A DNA stretch of 64,000 nt, from contig JALHOG010000016.1 of NCBI GenBank assembly GCA_022843125.1, positions 1 through 64,000 of the forward strand. The letters are read 5' to 3'. Of the stretch, positions 27,077 through 34,541 are shown in pieces; position 1 is the stretch's first letter; each line of letters starts with the position of its first letter. Made by a program: the position numbers and the translations under genes. The DNA is from Ilumatobacteraceae bacterium. Lineage in GTDB: Bacteria; Actinomycetota; Acidimicrobiia; Acidimicrobiales; Ilumatobacteraceae. The notes beneath the pieces are model-generated. The model saw only the letters and a program-made list of their open reading frames with translations, ran no database searches and was not told the origin of the DNA.

Positions 27077-27913
27077 TCACCAGCCGGTGTACTCGGGAGG
27101 ACGCTTCTGGGCGAACGCCCGCATACCTTCCTTGAAGTCGTCCGAGCGCACGGCGAGCTCCTCGTGGATCGCTTCGTTCTGGAGCGCGGCCGGCAGCGTG
27201 AGTGAGAGGTTCTGGTGGAGCAGCGACCGCGCCAGACCGAGCGAGACGGTTGCACCGGCGGCGAAGTCGTTCACGACCTCGGCGACCGCTGCGTCGAATT
27301 CGCCCGGCTCGACGCACTGGCTGATCAGGCCCCACTGCGCCGCGCGTTGACCATCGACGGGCTTGCCCCGCAGGATCATCTCCTTGGCGCGCGCGAGCCC
27401 GACGAGCCTCGGGAGCAGCCAGGTGTTGCCGCTGTCGGGCGTGAAACCCTTGGTGACGAAGGGAACCCAGAACCGTGCGGTCGAATCGGCCACGACGATG
27501 TCGGCGGAGAGGGCGAGCATGTTGCCGATCCCGGCGGCCCAGCCGCGCACGGCCGAGACGATCGGCACCTGGGCCGCGTCGAGTGTGAGGATCATGTCGT
27601 GGGCGCCCGCGCCGAGGCGTCGTTGGAGGTGCCCGGTACGGGGCCGGCCCTGCTCGGCGCCCGCTGGGGCGTTCGACTGGGACAGGTCCATGCCCGAGCA
27701 GAAGTCGTCGCCGGCCGAGCCGATCACGATCACGCGCGTCACGTCGTCGTTCGAGGCGCGATCGACCGCCTCGGCTATGGTGGCCACCATCGCGGCGGTG
27801 AGTGCGTTCTTGCGCCGTGGCCGGTTCAGGGTGATCGACATCACGCCGTCGGCCTGCTCGACGAGGACGTCGTTCGTGCCGTCATCATCGGTTCGTGCAG
27901 CGCGATCATCCAC
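27077..27913 (-). CDS. Enoyl-CoA hydratase/isomerase (crotonase family)
   Basis: With the GTG at 27913 the protein is 278 residues. Crotonase motifs include ITLNRPRRKNALT, FCSGMDLS (first oxyanion-hole segment) and AVRGWAAGIGNMLALSADIV (second segment). It should hydrate or isomerise an enoyl-CoA. I prefer 27913 because TATCCT lies 7 bases upstream (27921-27926), a leaderless layout; a TTG at 27982 would add 23 atypical residues. The unit is divergent from the thioesterase. Confidence 0.88.
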   Translation of the reverse strand: MDDRAARTDDDGTNDVLVEQADGVMSITLNRPRRKNALTAAMVATIAEAVDRASNDDVTRVIVIGSAGDDFCSGMDLSQSNAPAGAEQGRPRTGHLQRRLGAGAHDMILTLDAAQVPIVSAVRGWAAGIGNMLALSADIVVADSTARFWVPFVTKGFTPDSGNTWLLPRLVGLARAKEMILRGKPVDGQRAAQWGLISQCVEPGEFDAAVAEVVNDFAAGATVSLGLARSLLHQNLSLTLPAALQNEAIHEELAVRSDDFKEGMRAFAQKRPPEYTGW

Positions 27914-28029
27914 GTCTATCAGGATACTCTTCCGATCGTCTCGGCGGGTAGTCGAAGTCGCCGCATCGTCGCCACCCGACAACCGGCCCGGTGCGATCGC
28001 TGCTCGAGGCTGGCAATAAAGTGCACTCT

Positions 28030-28110
28030 GTGATCCGGATCCTCGACGACATCCCCCGGACGCCGTCGATGAAGGTGAGCCGTCCGGGCATGCTCGAGTT
28101 GTTCACGTGA
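28030..28110 (+). pseudogene. C-terminal remnant of an acyl-CoA ligase, now a coupled leader ORF
   Basis: A 26-codon frame starting GTG at 28030 ends DDIPRTPSMKVSRPGMLELF. That matches the last segment of AMP-dependent acyl-CoA ligases (LPRTPxxKV with the adenylation lysine), but nothing else of a ligase precedes it; a stop lies in frame at 27949. Its TGA overlaps the thioesterase GTG (GTGA), as complete ligases do elsewhere in the window. TAAAGT (28017-28022) is 7 bases before its GTG, so it may still be translated. The interpretation as deletion remnant is inferred. Confidence 0.55.
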
Positions 28111-28922
28111 CGCGCCCGCTGCTGACCTTCGGCGATCTGGTGGAACTCGCCCCGAGCGGCACCGACCTGTTCACGACGGTGCGCTGCCCCGGTAGCCGTC
28201 AGCGCCTGCACGGGAGTGGGCTGCTCGTGGCAGCCGTCCTCGCCGCCGCTGCGACCATCGATGCCGAGCTGGTGCCGGCGTCGATGCACACCACCTTCCT
28301 GCGCGCGGGCCGCCCTGCGGAACCGGTCGAGCTCGCGGTCGACCGCCTCCACGACGGCCGCACGAGCCGCACCAGGGGTGTCGTCATGCGTCAGGGCGGG
28401 GTAGCGATCGCCACGTCCACCATCCGCCTGGTCGACCCGCACGACGACCAGGGCTGGCACCGCTCCTGTACGCCCGAGGTCGACGCGGAGGCGGGCGTGC
28501 CGGAACTCGCAGCCCTGGCCGACCTGTCGCTGCTGGACGGGTTCGACGTGCGCGCCGCTGCGCTCCCCGCCGATGGGCGACGCATCATCCACCCCTGCTG
28601 GATCCGCCATCAGAGTGTGCTGCCCGACGATGCGCTGCTGCATGTGTGCGTCGTCGCGTTCGTCACCGATCTCGGCGTGAGCGGCTCGGCTCGCCCTCCG
28701 GGCACGCCGCTGCGCGACCGCCTCGGGCCGGTCACGCTCGACCACTCCCTCTGGTTCCATCGCCCGGCACGCGCCGACGACTGGCTCCTGATCACGGCCG
28801 ACTCGCTCTCGGAAGCCGGCAGCCGCGCCGTGGCGCGCGGCGAGGTGTCGACCGCGAGCGGCAGCCTGGTGGCGTCGTTCACCCAGCAGGCGATGGTCGT
28901 CCCGGCACGCGGGCACCCATGA
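28107..28922 (+). CDS. Acyl-CoA thioesterase (TesB-like double hotdog)
   Basis: This 271-residue protein has the repeated hotdog pattern of TesB-type acyl-CoA thioesterases: HGSGLLVAAVLAAAATI and SMHTTFLRAGRP in the first half, TLDHSLWFHRP and ASFTQQAMV in the second. It hydrolyses acyl-CoA and may relieve CoA sequestration. The GTG start overlaps the stop of a ligase-tail remnant. Its 3' end overlaps the convergent amidohydrolase gene by 44 bases. Confidence 0.88.
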   Translation: MTRPLLTFGDLVELAPSGTDLFTTVRCPGSRQRLHGSGLLVAAVLAAAATIDAELVPASMHTTFLRAGRPAEPVELAVDRLHDGRTSRTRGVVMRQGGVAIATSTIRLVDPHDDQGWHRSCTPEVDAEAGVPELAALADLSLLDGFDVRAAALPADGRRIIHPCWIRHQSVLPDDALLHVCVVAFVTDLGVSGSARPPGTPLRDRLGPVTLDHSLWFHRPARADDWLLITADSLSEAGSRAVARGEVSTASGSLVASFTQQAMVVPARGHP

Positions 28923-30057
28923 AGTCTTCGAAGTTCTTCTCGTAGAACTTGTCGCGTGCGTCGGCCGAGATGCTGCTCGCGTCGAGGCTCCGCTCGAAGC
29001 GGGCGATCGGATTGCGGCCGCCCTCGATGTGCGGGTAGTCGGACGAGAACATGAAGATGTCGTCGCCCCCCTGGGCGATCGTCCATCCGGTGTTCTCGTG
29101 TGGGAACGGTGTGACCCGCACCTGCCGTCGCACGTAGTCGCTCAGCTTCATGTCGAGCCGCTGCAGCCGGCGCTCGTTCTTGACGAACGCGTCCATCGCC
29201 GAGTCGAGGAAGTGCATCCAGCCGGGAAGCCAGGAGGCGCCGAACTCGATGAGCCCGACGCGCAGGTCAGGGTGGTCGTGCAGCACACCGTCGATGATGA
29301 GCGCGGAGAGCGTCTCCATGATCGGGTTGGGAGTCGCGACATACTCGATCGACTTGATCGACCCGTCGCCGCCGAGGAACGACGGCTCGGGGTCGCGCCC
29401 GTTGAGGTTGTAGGTCGTGTCGGCCAGTCGCCCGGCGCCGAGGTGGAAGATCAGCGGGGTGCTCGACTCGGCCATCATCGCCCACATCGGGTCGAACCCC
29501 TGATGCGAGGGGGAGTGTCGGCGGGGGCAGTCGCCGGGCGCCTGGAGTGCGGCGCAGCCGAGCTCGATCGCCTCGGCGGCGAACTGGATCGAGCGCTCGA
29601 TGTCGGCGAGGGGGACGTAGCCGACGGGGAGCAGTCGCGGGTCGCTGGAGCAGAATTCGACCAGCGCCCGGTTGTGGGTGCGGGCCAGCGAGTAGATCAG
29701 GTCGAGGTCGTCGCCCTGTTCGGCGGTGCGCAGGTGGAAACGCATGAACGAGTCGAACACGAGCTGGCTGCGGAATCCGAGCAGATCGAGCGCACGCGAA
29801 CGCTCGACACCGTCGTACGCGCCCAGAGCGCTCCAGAGCTTGCGCTGCATCACGTCGGCTTCGGCTCGGGCCGCGAACTCGGGATCGGCCTGCGCGGCAC
29901 GCTGCGCTTCGTCGAACATCTCGACCGTCACGCCGGAGAAGCAATCGTCGCCCAGATGGCGGAGCGTGGCGGCATCGGCGAACGCCTCGTAGAAGTCAGG
30001 CGTCTCGAAGATGTGCGAGTCGGCGTCGTGATACACGCGCCCTTCGGCGTACGGCAT
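28879..30057 (-). CDS. Amidohydrolase-2 family protein
   Basis: This 392-residue protein has the N-terminal metal motif DADSHIFETP (Asp11/Asp13, His15), a LIFHLGAGRLADT motif, DLRVGLIEFGASWLPG and the C-terminal FSSDYPHIEGG. It belongs to the same decarboxylase/hydrolase family as three other proteins in the window. The ATG at 30057 is preceded by AAGGAG. The minus-strand promoter probably includes TAGAGT, fused to ATTCCGTTA (30096-30104). It overlaps the thioesterase gene 3' end. Confidence 0.87.
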   Translation of the reverse strand: MPYAEGRVYHDADSHIFETPDFYEAFADAATLRHLGDDCFSGVTVEMFDEAQRAAQADPEFAARAEADVMQRKLWSALGAYDGVERSRALDLLGFRSQLVFDSFMRFHLRTAEQGDDLDLIYSLARTHNRALVEFCSSDPRLLPVGYVPLADIERSIQFAAEAIELGCAALQAPGDCPRRHSPSHQGFDPMWAMMAESSTPLIFHLGAGRLADTTYNLNGRDPEPSFLGGDGSIKSIEYVATPNPIMETLSALIIDGVLHDHPDLRVGLIEFGASWLPGWMHFLDSAMDAFVKNERRLQRLDMKLSDYVRRQVRVTPFPHENTGWTIAQGGDDIFMFSSDYPHIEGGRNPIARFERSLDASSISADARDKFYEKNFEDFMGARVPGRPSPAG

Positions 30058-30185
30058 GTCGGCTCCTTGCACAGCGGGTGACTGAGGTGACACTCTAACG
30101 GAATGGTTCAGGGTACGGAAGTCGATCCGGCCGGAGGTCGCGAATCTGCCGCTCGGGCCGTTAAAACCGCTAAAGGAATATGTCC

Positions 30186-30224
30186 GATGATGGAAGGAAC
30201 ACGATGATGGAAGGAACACGATGA
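30186..30224 (+). repeat. Tandem 17-bp repeat encoding two chained 6-codon upstream ORFs
   Basis: GATGATGGAAGGAACAC occurs twice in tandem (30186-30202, 30203-30219) just before the cupin ATG at 30221. Each copy starts a frame Met-Met-Glu-Gly-Thr-Arg-stop. The first (30187-30207) ends inside the ATG of the second by ATGA, and the second (30204-30224) ends inside the cupin ATG by ATGA. Each copy carries GGAAGGA, a ribosome site for the next start. Confidence 0.8.
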
Positions 30225-30781
30225 ACGTCGCCACGCGGGTCGGCGCGCCCGAATCCGAAGACGACGCGATCGCGCGCACGCCCTACCAGTTGCCGCAGTC
30301 GGCAGATCTCGTCGGCGACATCGTGATCCCCGGGGCGATCGGCGATCTGGACGGGGACGATCGCACCTGGATCCCGCAGTCCGAGCACGTGTCGTTCCGC
30401 CCGCTCGTGCTGTCGGTCTCGCAGGGCTACTACGTCAACCTGCTGCGCGTGCGCAAGGCCGGCGTGCTCAGCCGCCACCGGCACACGGGCCCCGTGCACG
30501 CCGTCGTGTTGCGTGGGCGGTGGCGCTACCTCGAGCACGACTGGGTCGCGGAGACGAACACGTTCGCGTTCGAAGCCCCGGGGGAGGTCCACACCCTCGT
30601 CGTCCCGGACGACGTCGACGAGATGATCACGCTGTTCCACGTGTCCGGTGGGCTGGTCTACGTCGATCCGTTCGGTCGTCCCACCGGGTACGAGGACGCC
30701 CACACGAAGCTCGCCGCAGCGCGAGCGCACTACGAGGCGATCGGCCTCGGTGCTTCGTTCGCGGACCAGTTCGTCCGCTGA
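30221..30781 (+). CDS. Cupin, 2,4'-dihydroxyacetophenone dioxygenase-like
   Basis: The protein is 186 residues. The cupin core reads LSRHRHTGPVHAVVLRGRWR, with metal ligands likely His86, His88 and His124 (GEVHTLVV), followed by YLEHDWVAET. This pattern matches the ChrR-like cupins annotated as 2,4'-dihydroxyacetophenone dioxygenases, Fe-dependent enzymes that cleave a C-C bond in aryl ketones. The actual substrate here is not proven. An unusual tandem repeat leader precedes it, and an amidohydrolase follows with its own promoter. Confidence 0.82.
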   Translation: MNVATRVGAPESEDDAIARTPYQLPQSADLVGDIVIPGAIGDLDGDDRTWIPQSEHVSFRPLVLSVSQGYYVNLLRVRKAGVLSRHRHTGPVHAVVLRGRWRYLEHDWVAETNTFAFEAPGEVHTLVVPDDVDEMITLFHVSGGLVYVDPFGRPTGYEDAHTKLAAARAHYEAIGLGASFADQFVR

Positions 30782-30793
30782 CAGCACGACGGT

Positions 30794-30829
30794 TGAACAG
30801 TTCACTCTTCTCCGACAGTTCTCTACGAT
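30794..30829 (+). promoter_or_regulatory. Promoter and palindrome for amidohydrolase gene
   Basis: TTCACT (30801-30806) and TACGAT (30824-30829), separated by 17 bases, form a good promoter. The -10 ends 6 bases before the ATG at 30836, so the mRNA is probably leaderless. TGAACAGTTCA (30794-30804) is a perfect palindrome over the -35, and ACAGTTC recurs 18 bases later. Confidence 0.6.
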
Positions 30830-30835
30830 GTGCTC

Positions 30836-31960
30836 ATGAGCGACACGAAGATCTGGGCCCACTCCGGCGACTCGCACCTCCTCGAACCCGACGACCTCTG
30901 GCATCAGATCATGCCGAAGCAGCAGGCTGACCGGATGCCGCGCACCGAGCGCATCTCCGACTCCGAAGAGCGGGTGACCGTCGACGGCACCAGCTTCACG
31001 CGGCCGTTGCCGAAGATCTACACGCGCAAGGGGACGACCGGTGAGACGATCGCCGAGGTCTCGTCCCGTCCCCCCGGCGCCCGCGATCTCGTGCAGCGGA
31101 TGAAGGATCTGGACGAGGAGGGAATCTGGGCCGAGGTGGTCTATCAGTCGATCGGGCTGTGGTGCAGCCTGATCCAGGATCCGCAGCTCATCCGAGACGC
31201 GGCGCGCGCCGAGAACGAGTGGCTCGTGAGCGAGGTCCAGGGCCTCGCTCCCGATCGTCTGGTCCCTGCCGCCTTGATGCCCATGCTCGACGTCGCCGAC
31301 GCCGTCGCCGAGTTGCAGCACGCGGCCGACATCGGCCTGCACCTGATCAGCCTGCCCACCGGGAACCCCCCCGGCACCAAGGACTACAACGACGACTCGT
31401 GGGAGCCGCTCTGGGCAGCTGCCGACGAAGCCGGGATGGTGATCGGCTTCCACATCGGCACCGACGGGATCGACCAGGCCCGCGCGTTCGGGGGTCCGGG
31501 CGGGGCGGTCCTCAACTACGTGAACACGACGTACGGCGGGCAGTTCGTGGCGCAGAAGCTGGTGCTGTCGGGCGTGTTCGACCGGCACCCCGACCTGAAG
31601 GTGCTCATCTCGGAGGGCGGCGCCACGTGGGTGCCGTTCATCGGCGATCGGATGAACGAGGGATACCGGCAGCACTACATGTTCGTCCGTCCGCAGCTCC
31701 AGCGACTCCCGAAGGAGTACCTCTACGAGAACGTCTACGCCAGCTTCCAGCACGACGAGACGGCACCCGCGGCGATGACGGCGATGGGCTACCGGAACGT
31801 CATGTGGGGCAGCGACTATCCCCATGCCGAGGGGACGTACGGCCACACCCAGAAGACATTGCACGAGCTGTTCGACGACGTGTCGCCCGAGGTGCGCCAC
31901 CGCATCACACGCGGCGCGTTCGAGGAACTGTTCCCGCACGTCTCGGCCCCGCCGGCCTGA
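30836..31960 (+). CDS. Amidohydrolase-2 family metal-dependent hydrolase/decarboxylase
   Basis: This 374-residue protein has GDSHLLEPDDLW (Asp12, His14) at the N terminus, GFHIGTDG in the middle, FDRHPDLKVLISEGGATWVP and WGSDYPHAEGTYGHTQ. It is a close paralogue of the 5064-6134 product. It is followed after 8 bases by an SDR and then a ligase, probably one transcription unit: hydrolase, dehydrogenase, CoA ligase. The ATG at 30836 fits the leaderless promoter. Confidence 0.86.
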   Translation: MSDTKIWAHSGDSHLLEPDDLWHQIMPKQQADRMPRTERISDSEERVTVDGTSFTRPLPKIYTRKGTTGETIAEVSSRPPGARDLVQRMKDLDEEGIWAEVVYQSIGLWCSLIQDPQLIRDAARAENEWLVSEVQGLAPDRLVPAALMPMLDVADAVAELQHAADIGLHLISLPTGNPPGTKDYNDDSWEPLWAAADEAGMVIGFHIGTDGIDQARAFGGPGGAVLNYVNTTYGGQFVAQKLVLSGVFDRHPDLKVLISEGGATWVPFIGDRMNEGYRQHYMFVRPQLQRLPKEYLYENVYASFQHDETAPAAMTAMGYRNVMWGSDYPHAEGTYGHTQKTLHELFDDVSPEVRHRITRGAFEELFPHVSAPPA

Positions 31961-31968
31961 CCAGCGAC

Positions 31969-32829
31969 ATGGGGCGATCCCTCGACGGCCGCGTCGCCGT
32001 CGTCACCGGGGCCGGCCGCGGTATCGGCCGGGCGCACGCGCTCGAGCTCGCTGCACGTGGCGCGACCGTGTTGGTGAACGACATCGGCGCCGAGCTCGAC
32101 GGAACTGGATCCACCACAGAGCCTGCCGCGGCTGTTGTGGCCGAGATCGTGGCGATGGGTGGCCGCGCTGCAGCTGACACCACCGACGTCGCGTCGATCG
32201 AGGGCGGCCGCCGAGTCGTCGAGCATGCGGTCGACGCGTTCGGTGCGATCGACATCGTCGTCAACAACGCCGGCTTCGCAGCCGGGGGTGGCACCATCGC
32301 CGAGCCGCATCTCGCCGAACTCGAGGCGCTGCTCGCTGTGCATCATCTCGCCGCGCTCGGCACGATGTCGGCCGCCTTCGCTCTCATGTCGCCCGAGCGC
32401 GGCGGCCGGATCGTCAACACGGTGTCGGAGGTCGCACTCGACGCCCGGTTCGATGCCGGCCTCGGCTACAGCGTCGCCAAGGCGGCCGTGTGGTCGGCGA
32501 CGCTGGTCGCAGCCCGCGAAGGCGCCGCGCTCGGCATCACCGTCAACGCGATCTCGCCGGGCGCGCGCACGCGGATGAACGCCGACCTCCTCGATGCCGC
32601 GTTCCGCGGCGGCGCGTCCGACGGACTCGACCTCGATCCGCGCCATGTGGCGCGTGTCGTTGCGTTCCTCGTGTCCGACGAAGCGGCAGACGTCACGGGG
32701 CGCGTGTTGCACGTCGCCGGTACGGCCGTGCGCGAGTACGCCACCCAGCGCACATCGCGATCCGAGCTGGTCGACCGTGTGACCGGATGGCTCGCAGCCC
32801 GGGACGAACCCTCGGAGACATCCGCGTGA
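31969..32829 (+). CDS. SDR family oxidoreductase
   Basis: This 286-residue protein has TGAGRGIGRAHA, NNAG, and a YxxxK pair in GYSVAK. The beta-2 insert VNDIGAELDGTGS places it in the same SDR group as the product of 24191-25108, related to multifunctional-enzyme dehydrogenases. The stop codon overlaps the ligase GTG (GTGA). It likely oxidises a hydroxyl group on the compound handled by this operon. Confidence 0.9.
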   Translation: MGRSLDGRVAVVTGAGRGIGRAHALELAARGATVLVNDIGAELDGTGSTTEPAAAVVAEIVAMGGRAAADTTDVASIEGGRRVVEHAVDAFGAIDIVVNNAGFAAGGGTIAEPHLAELEALLAVHHLAALGTMSAAFALMSPERGGRIVNTVSEVALDARFDAGLGYSVAKAAVWSATLVAAREGAALGITVNAISPGARTRMNADLLDAAFRGGASDGLDLDPRHVARVVAFLVSDEAADVTGRVLHVAGTAVREYATQRTSRSELVDRVTGWLAARDEPSETSA

Positions 32830-34493
32830 CGGCGATCACGCCACCCGACTTCCTCGTCGAGCACGGGCTCGTCGGGGTTGCCCCACGGCGGATCCCGGAT
32901 GTGCCGGCGACGGTCGCGGCGCTCGTCGATCACGCCGCCGACACCTACGGCGACGCGCCGGCATTGGCCGACCGGCGCCGACGCCTCAGCTTCATCGAGC
33001 TGCGCGAGGCGGTCGACCGGGCAGCCGACGTGCTCGCCGCGACCGGCGTGCGGCCGCTCGATCGCGTCGCGATGTCGCTGCCGAACACGACCGACGCCGT
33101 GATCGGCTTCCTCGCCACGATGCGGCTCGGCGCGATCTGGGTCGGCGTCAACACCCATCTCGCTCAGCCCGAGCAGCGGTTCCTGCTGGACGACAGCGGC
33201 GCGACGACCGTCATCGCGTCTCCGGCCGCGGTGTCGGGGCTGGCGCGCGACGGGATCGCGGGCGTCGCCGTCGACGTCGATGCCGTCGCTCCCTGGTGGC
33301 TCGCGGGCTCGCCCGAGCGGCACATGGCCGAGCAGCTCGACCCCGACGGGCCGGCCGCCATCGCCTACACGAGCGGGACGACCGGTCGCCCGAAGGGCGC
33401 GGTCCACAGCCAGCACAACATGCTCCTGCCGGCGTCTGCCCTGACCCGACAGGAGCCGCTGCCGCTCGTCCAGGGGACGATCCTGCCGCTCACGATCCTC
33501 AACATGCAGGTGCTGTCGACCGTGCAGTCGTTGCTGTGCGGCGGGGTGCTCGTCCCGATCGACCGCATGGATGCCGTCGGCGTGGCCGGCTGGGTCTCGG
33601 AGTTCGGCGTGCAGCGCATGTACGTCACCCCGCCGACCGTGTACGACCTGCTCACGCGGCCCGAGATCGACCCCGCGGACATCGCGACGCTCTCGCACCT
33701 GGGCGTCGGCGGGGCGAAGTGCCCCGAGGGCCTACGCGAGCGGTACCGCGAGCGCTTCGGGCGCGACTTCGTGTTCGGGTACGGGCTCACCGAGGCGCCG
33801 ACCTCGGTCACCGGTGCGGCGCCGGCGGGCGGCCCGTCGCCCCTGGGTTCGAGCGGGGTCGAGCGCGAGCACGTCGCGGTCACCATCCGCGACGCCGATG
33901 GCGCGGTGCTCGGCGCCGACCAGGAGGGCGAGATCTGCGTCGGTGTCACGTCGGAGGGGTGGTTCGCCGGGTGCTACTCGACGATGCTCGGGTACTGGAA
34001 CCACCCCGACCGGACGTCGGAGGCGCTGCGGCACGGCGTGCTCCACACCGGCGACGTGGGCCGGATCGATGGGGAGGGGATCCTGTGGGTGCTCGACCGT
34101 CGCTCCGATCTGATCCTGCGGGGCGGCGCGAACGTCTACCCGGCTGAGGTCGAGCGCGTCGTCGAGACGTTGCCCGAGGTCGCCGAGGTGGCCGTCGTGC
34201 CACGCGAGCACGAACGACTCGGCGAGGAGGTGATCGGGGTGATCCTGCCGGCGGCCGGCACGCCGGTGGCCGGCCTCGACGCGCAGGCGCTCGCCGAGGC
34301 ATGCGGTGCGCAGCTGGCTCGGTACAAGGTGCCCGCCGAGTGGTACGCGGTCGAGCAGTTCCCGCGCAACGCGATGGGCAAGGTCGTCAAACCGGTGCTC
34401 CGGCGGTGGCTCGCGGACGGGACGTGGCCCGACGGCCTCGCCCCACCGGTGCGGATCGGACAGCCCGTCGCGGATCCGATCCAATCGGCGTGA
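32826..34493 (+). CDS. AMP-dependent acyl-CoA ligase
   Basis: The 555-residue class I adenylate-forming ligase has AYTSGTTGRPKGA, FGYGLTEAPTS, VLDRRSDLILRGGANVYPAE (hinge) and FPRNAMGKVVK at the C terminus. The start is a GTG overlapping the SDR stop. Fatty-acid or aromatic-acid activation is likely; the specificity is unknown. A promoter for the next genes begins inside its last codons. Confidence 0.92.
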   Translation: MTAITPPDFLVEHGLVGVAPRRIPDVPATVAALVDHAADTYGDAPALADRRRRLSFIELREAVDRAADVLAATGVRPLDRVAMSLPNTTDAVIGFLATMRLGAIWVGVNTHLAQPEQRFLLDDSGATTVIASPAAVSGLARDGIAGVAVDVDAVAPWWLAGSPERHMAEQLDPDGPAAIAYTSGTTGRPKGAVHSQHNMLLPASALTRQEPLPLVQGTILPLTILNMQVLSTVQSLLCGGVLVPIDRMDAVGVAGWVSEFGVQRMYVTPPTVYDLLTRPEIDPADIATLSHLGVGGAKCPEGLRERYRERFGRDFVFGYGLTEAPTSVTGAAPAGGPSPLGSSGVEREHVAVTIRDADGAVLGADQEGEICVGVTSEGWFAGCYSTMLGYWNHPDRTSEALRHGVLHTGDVGRIDGEGILWVLDRRSDLILRGGANVYPAEVERVVETLPEVAEVAVVPREHERLGEEVIGVILPAAGTPVAGLDAQALAEACGAQLARYKVPAEWYAVEQFPRNAMGKVVKPVLRRWLADGTWPDGLAPPVRIGQPVADPIQSA

Positions 34494-34541
34494 TTCGGTA
34501 CACTGAATCATGACTCGCGGCGAAAGGGTGATGAATTCATG
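34491..34541 (+). promoter_or_regulatory. Operator-promoter with a 10-codon leaderless upstream ORF
   Basis: TGATTCGGTACACTGAATCA (34491-34510) is a 20-bp palindrome with one mismatched pair. It contains the -10 box TACACT (34499-34504). Five bases on, ATG at 34510 opens a frame Met-Thr-Arg-Gly-Glu-Arg-Val-Met-Asn-Ser-stop whose TGA overlaps the epimerase ATG at 34539. The centre GTACAC is shared with the palindrome at 8678-8695. Confidence 0.55.

Noticed and set aside
30186-30219. Two direct repeats considered as a CRISPR or attachment site
   Set aside because: Only two adjacent 17-bp copies with no spacer; they act as start-codon/ribosome-site units of the cupin leader.
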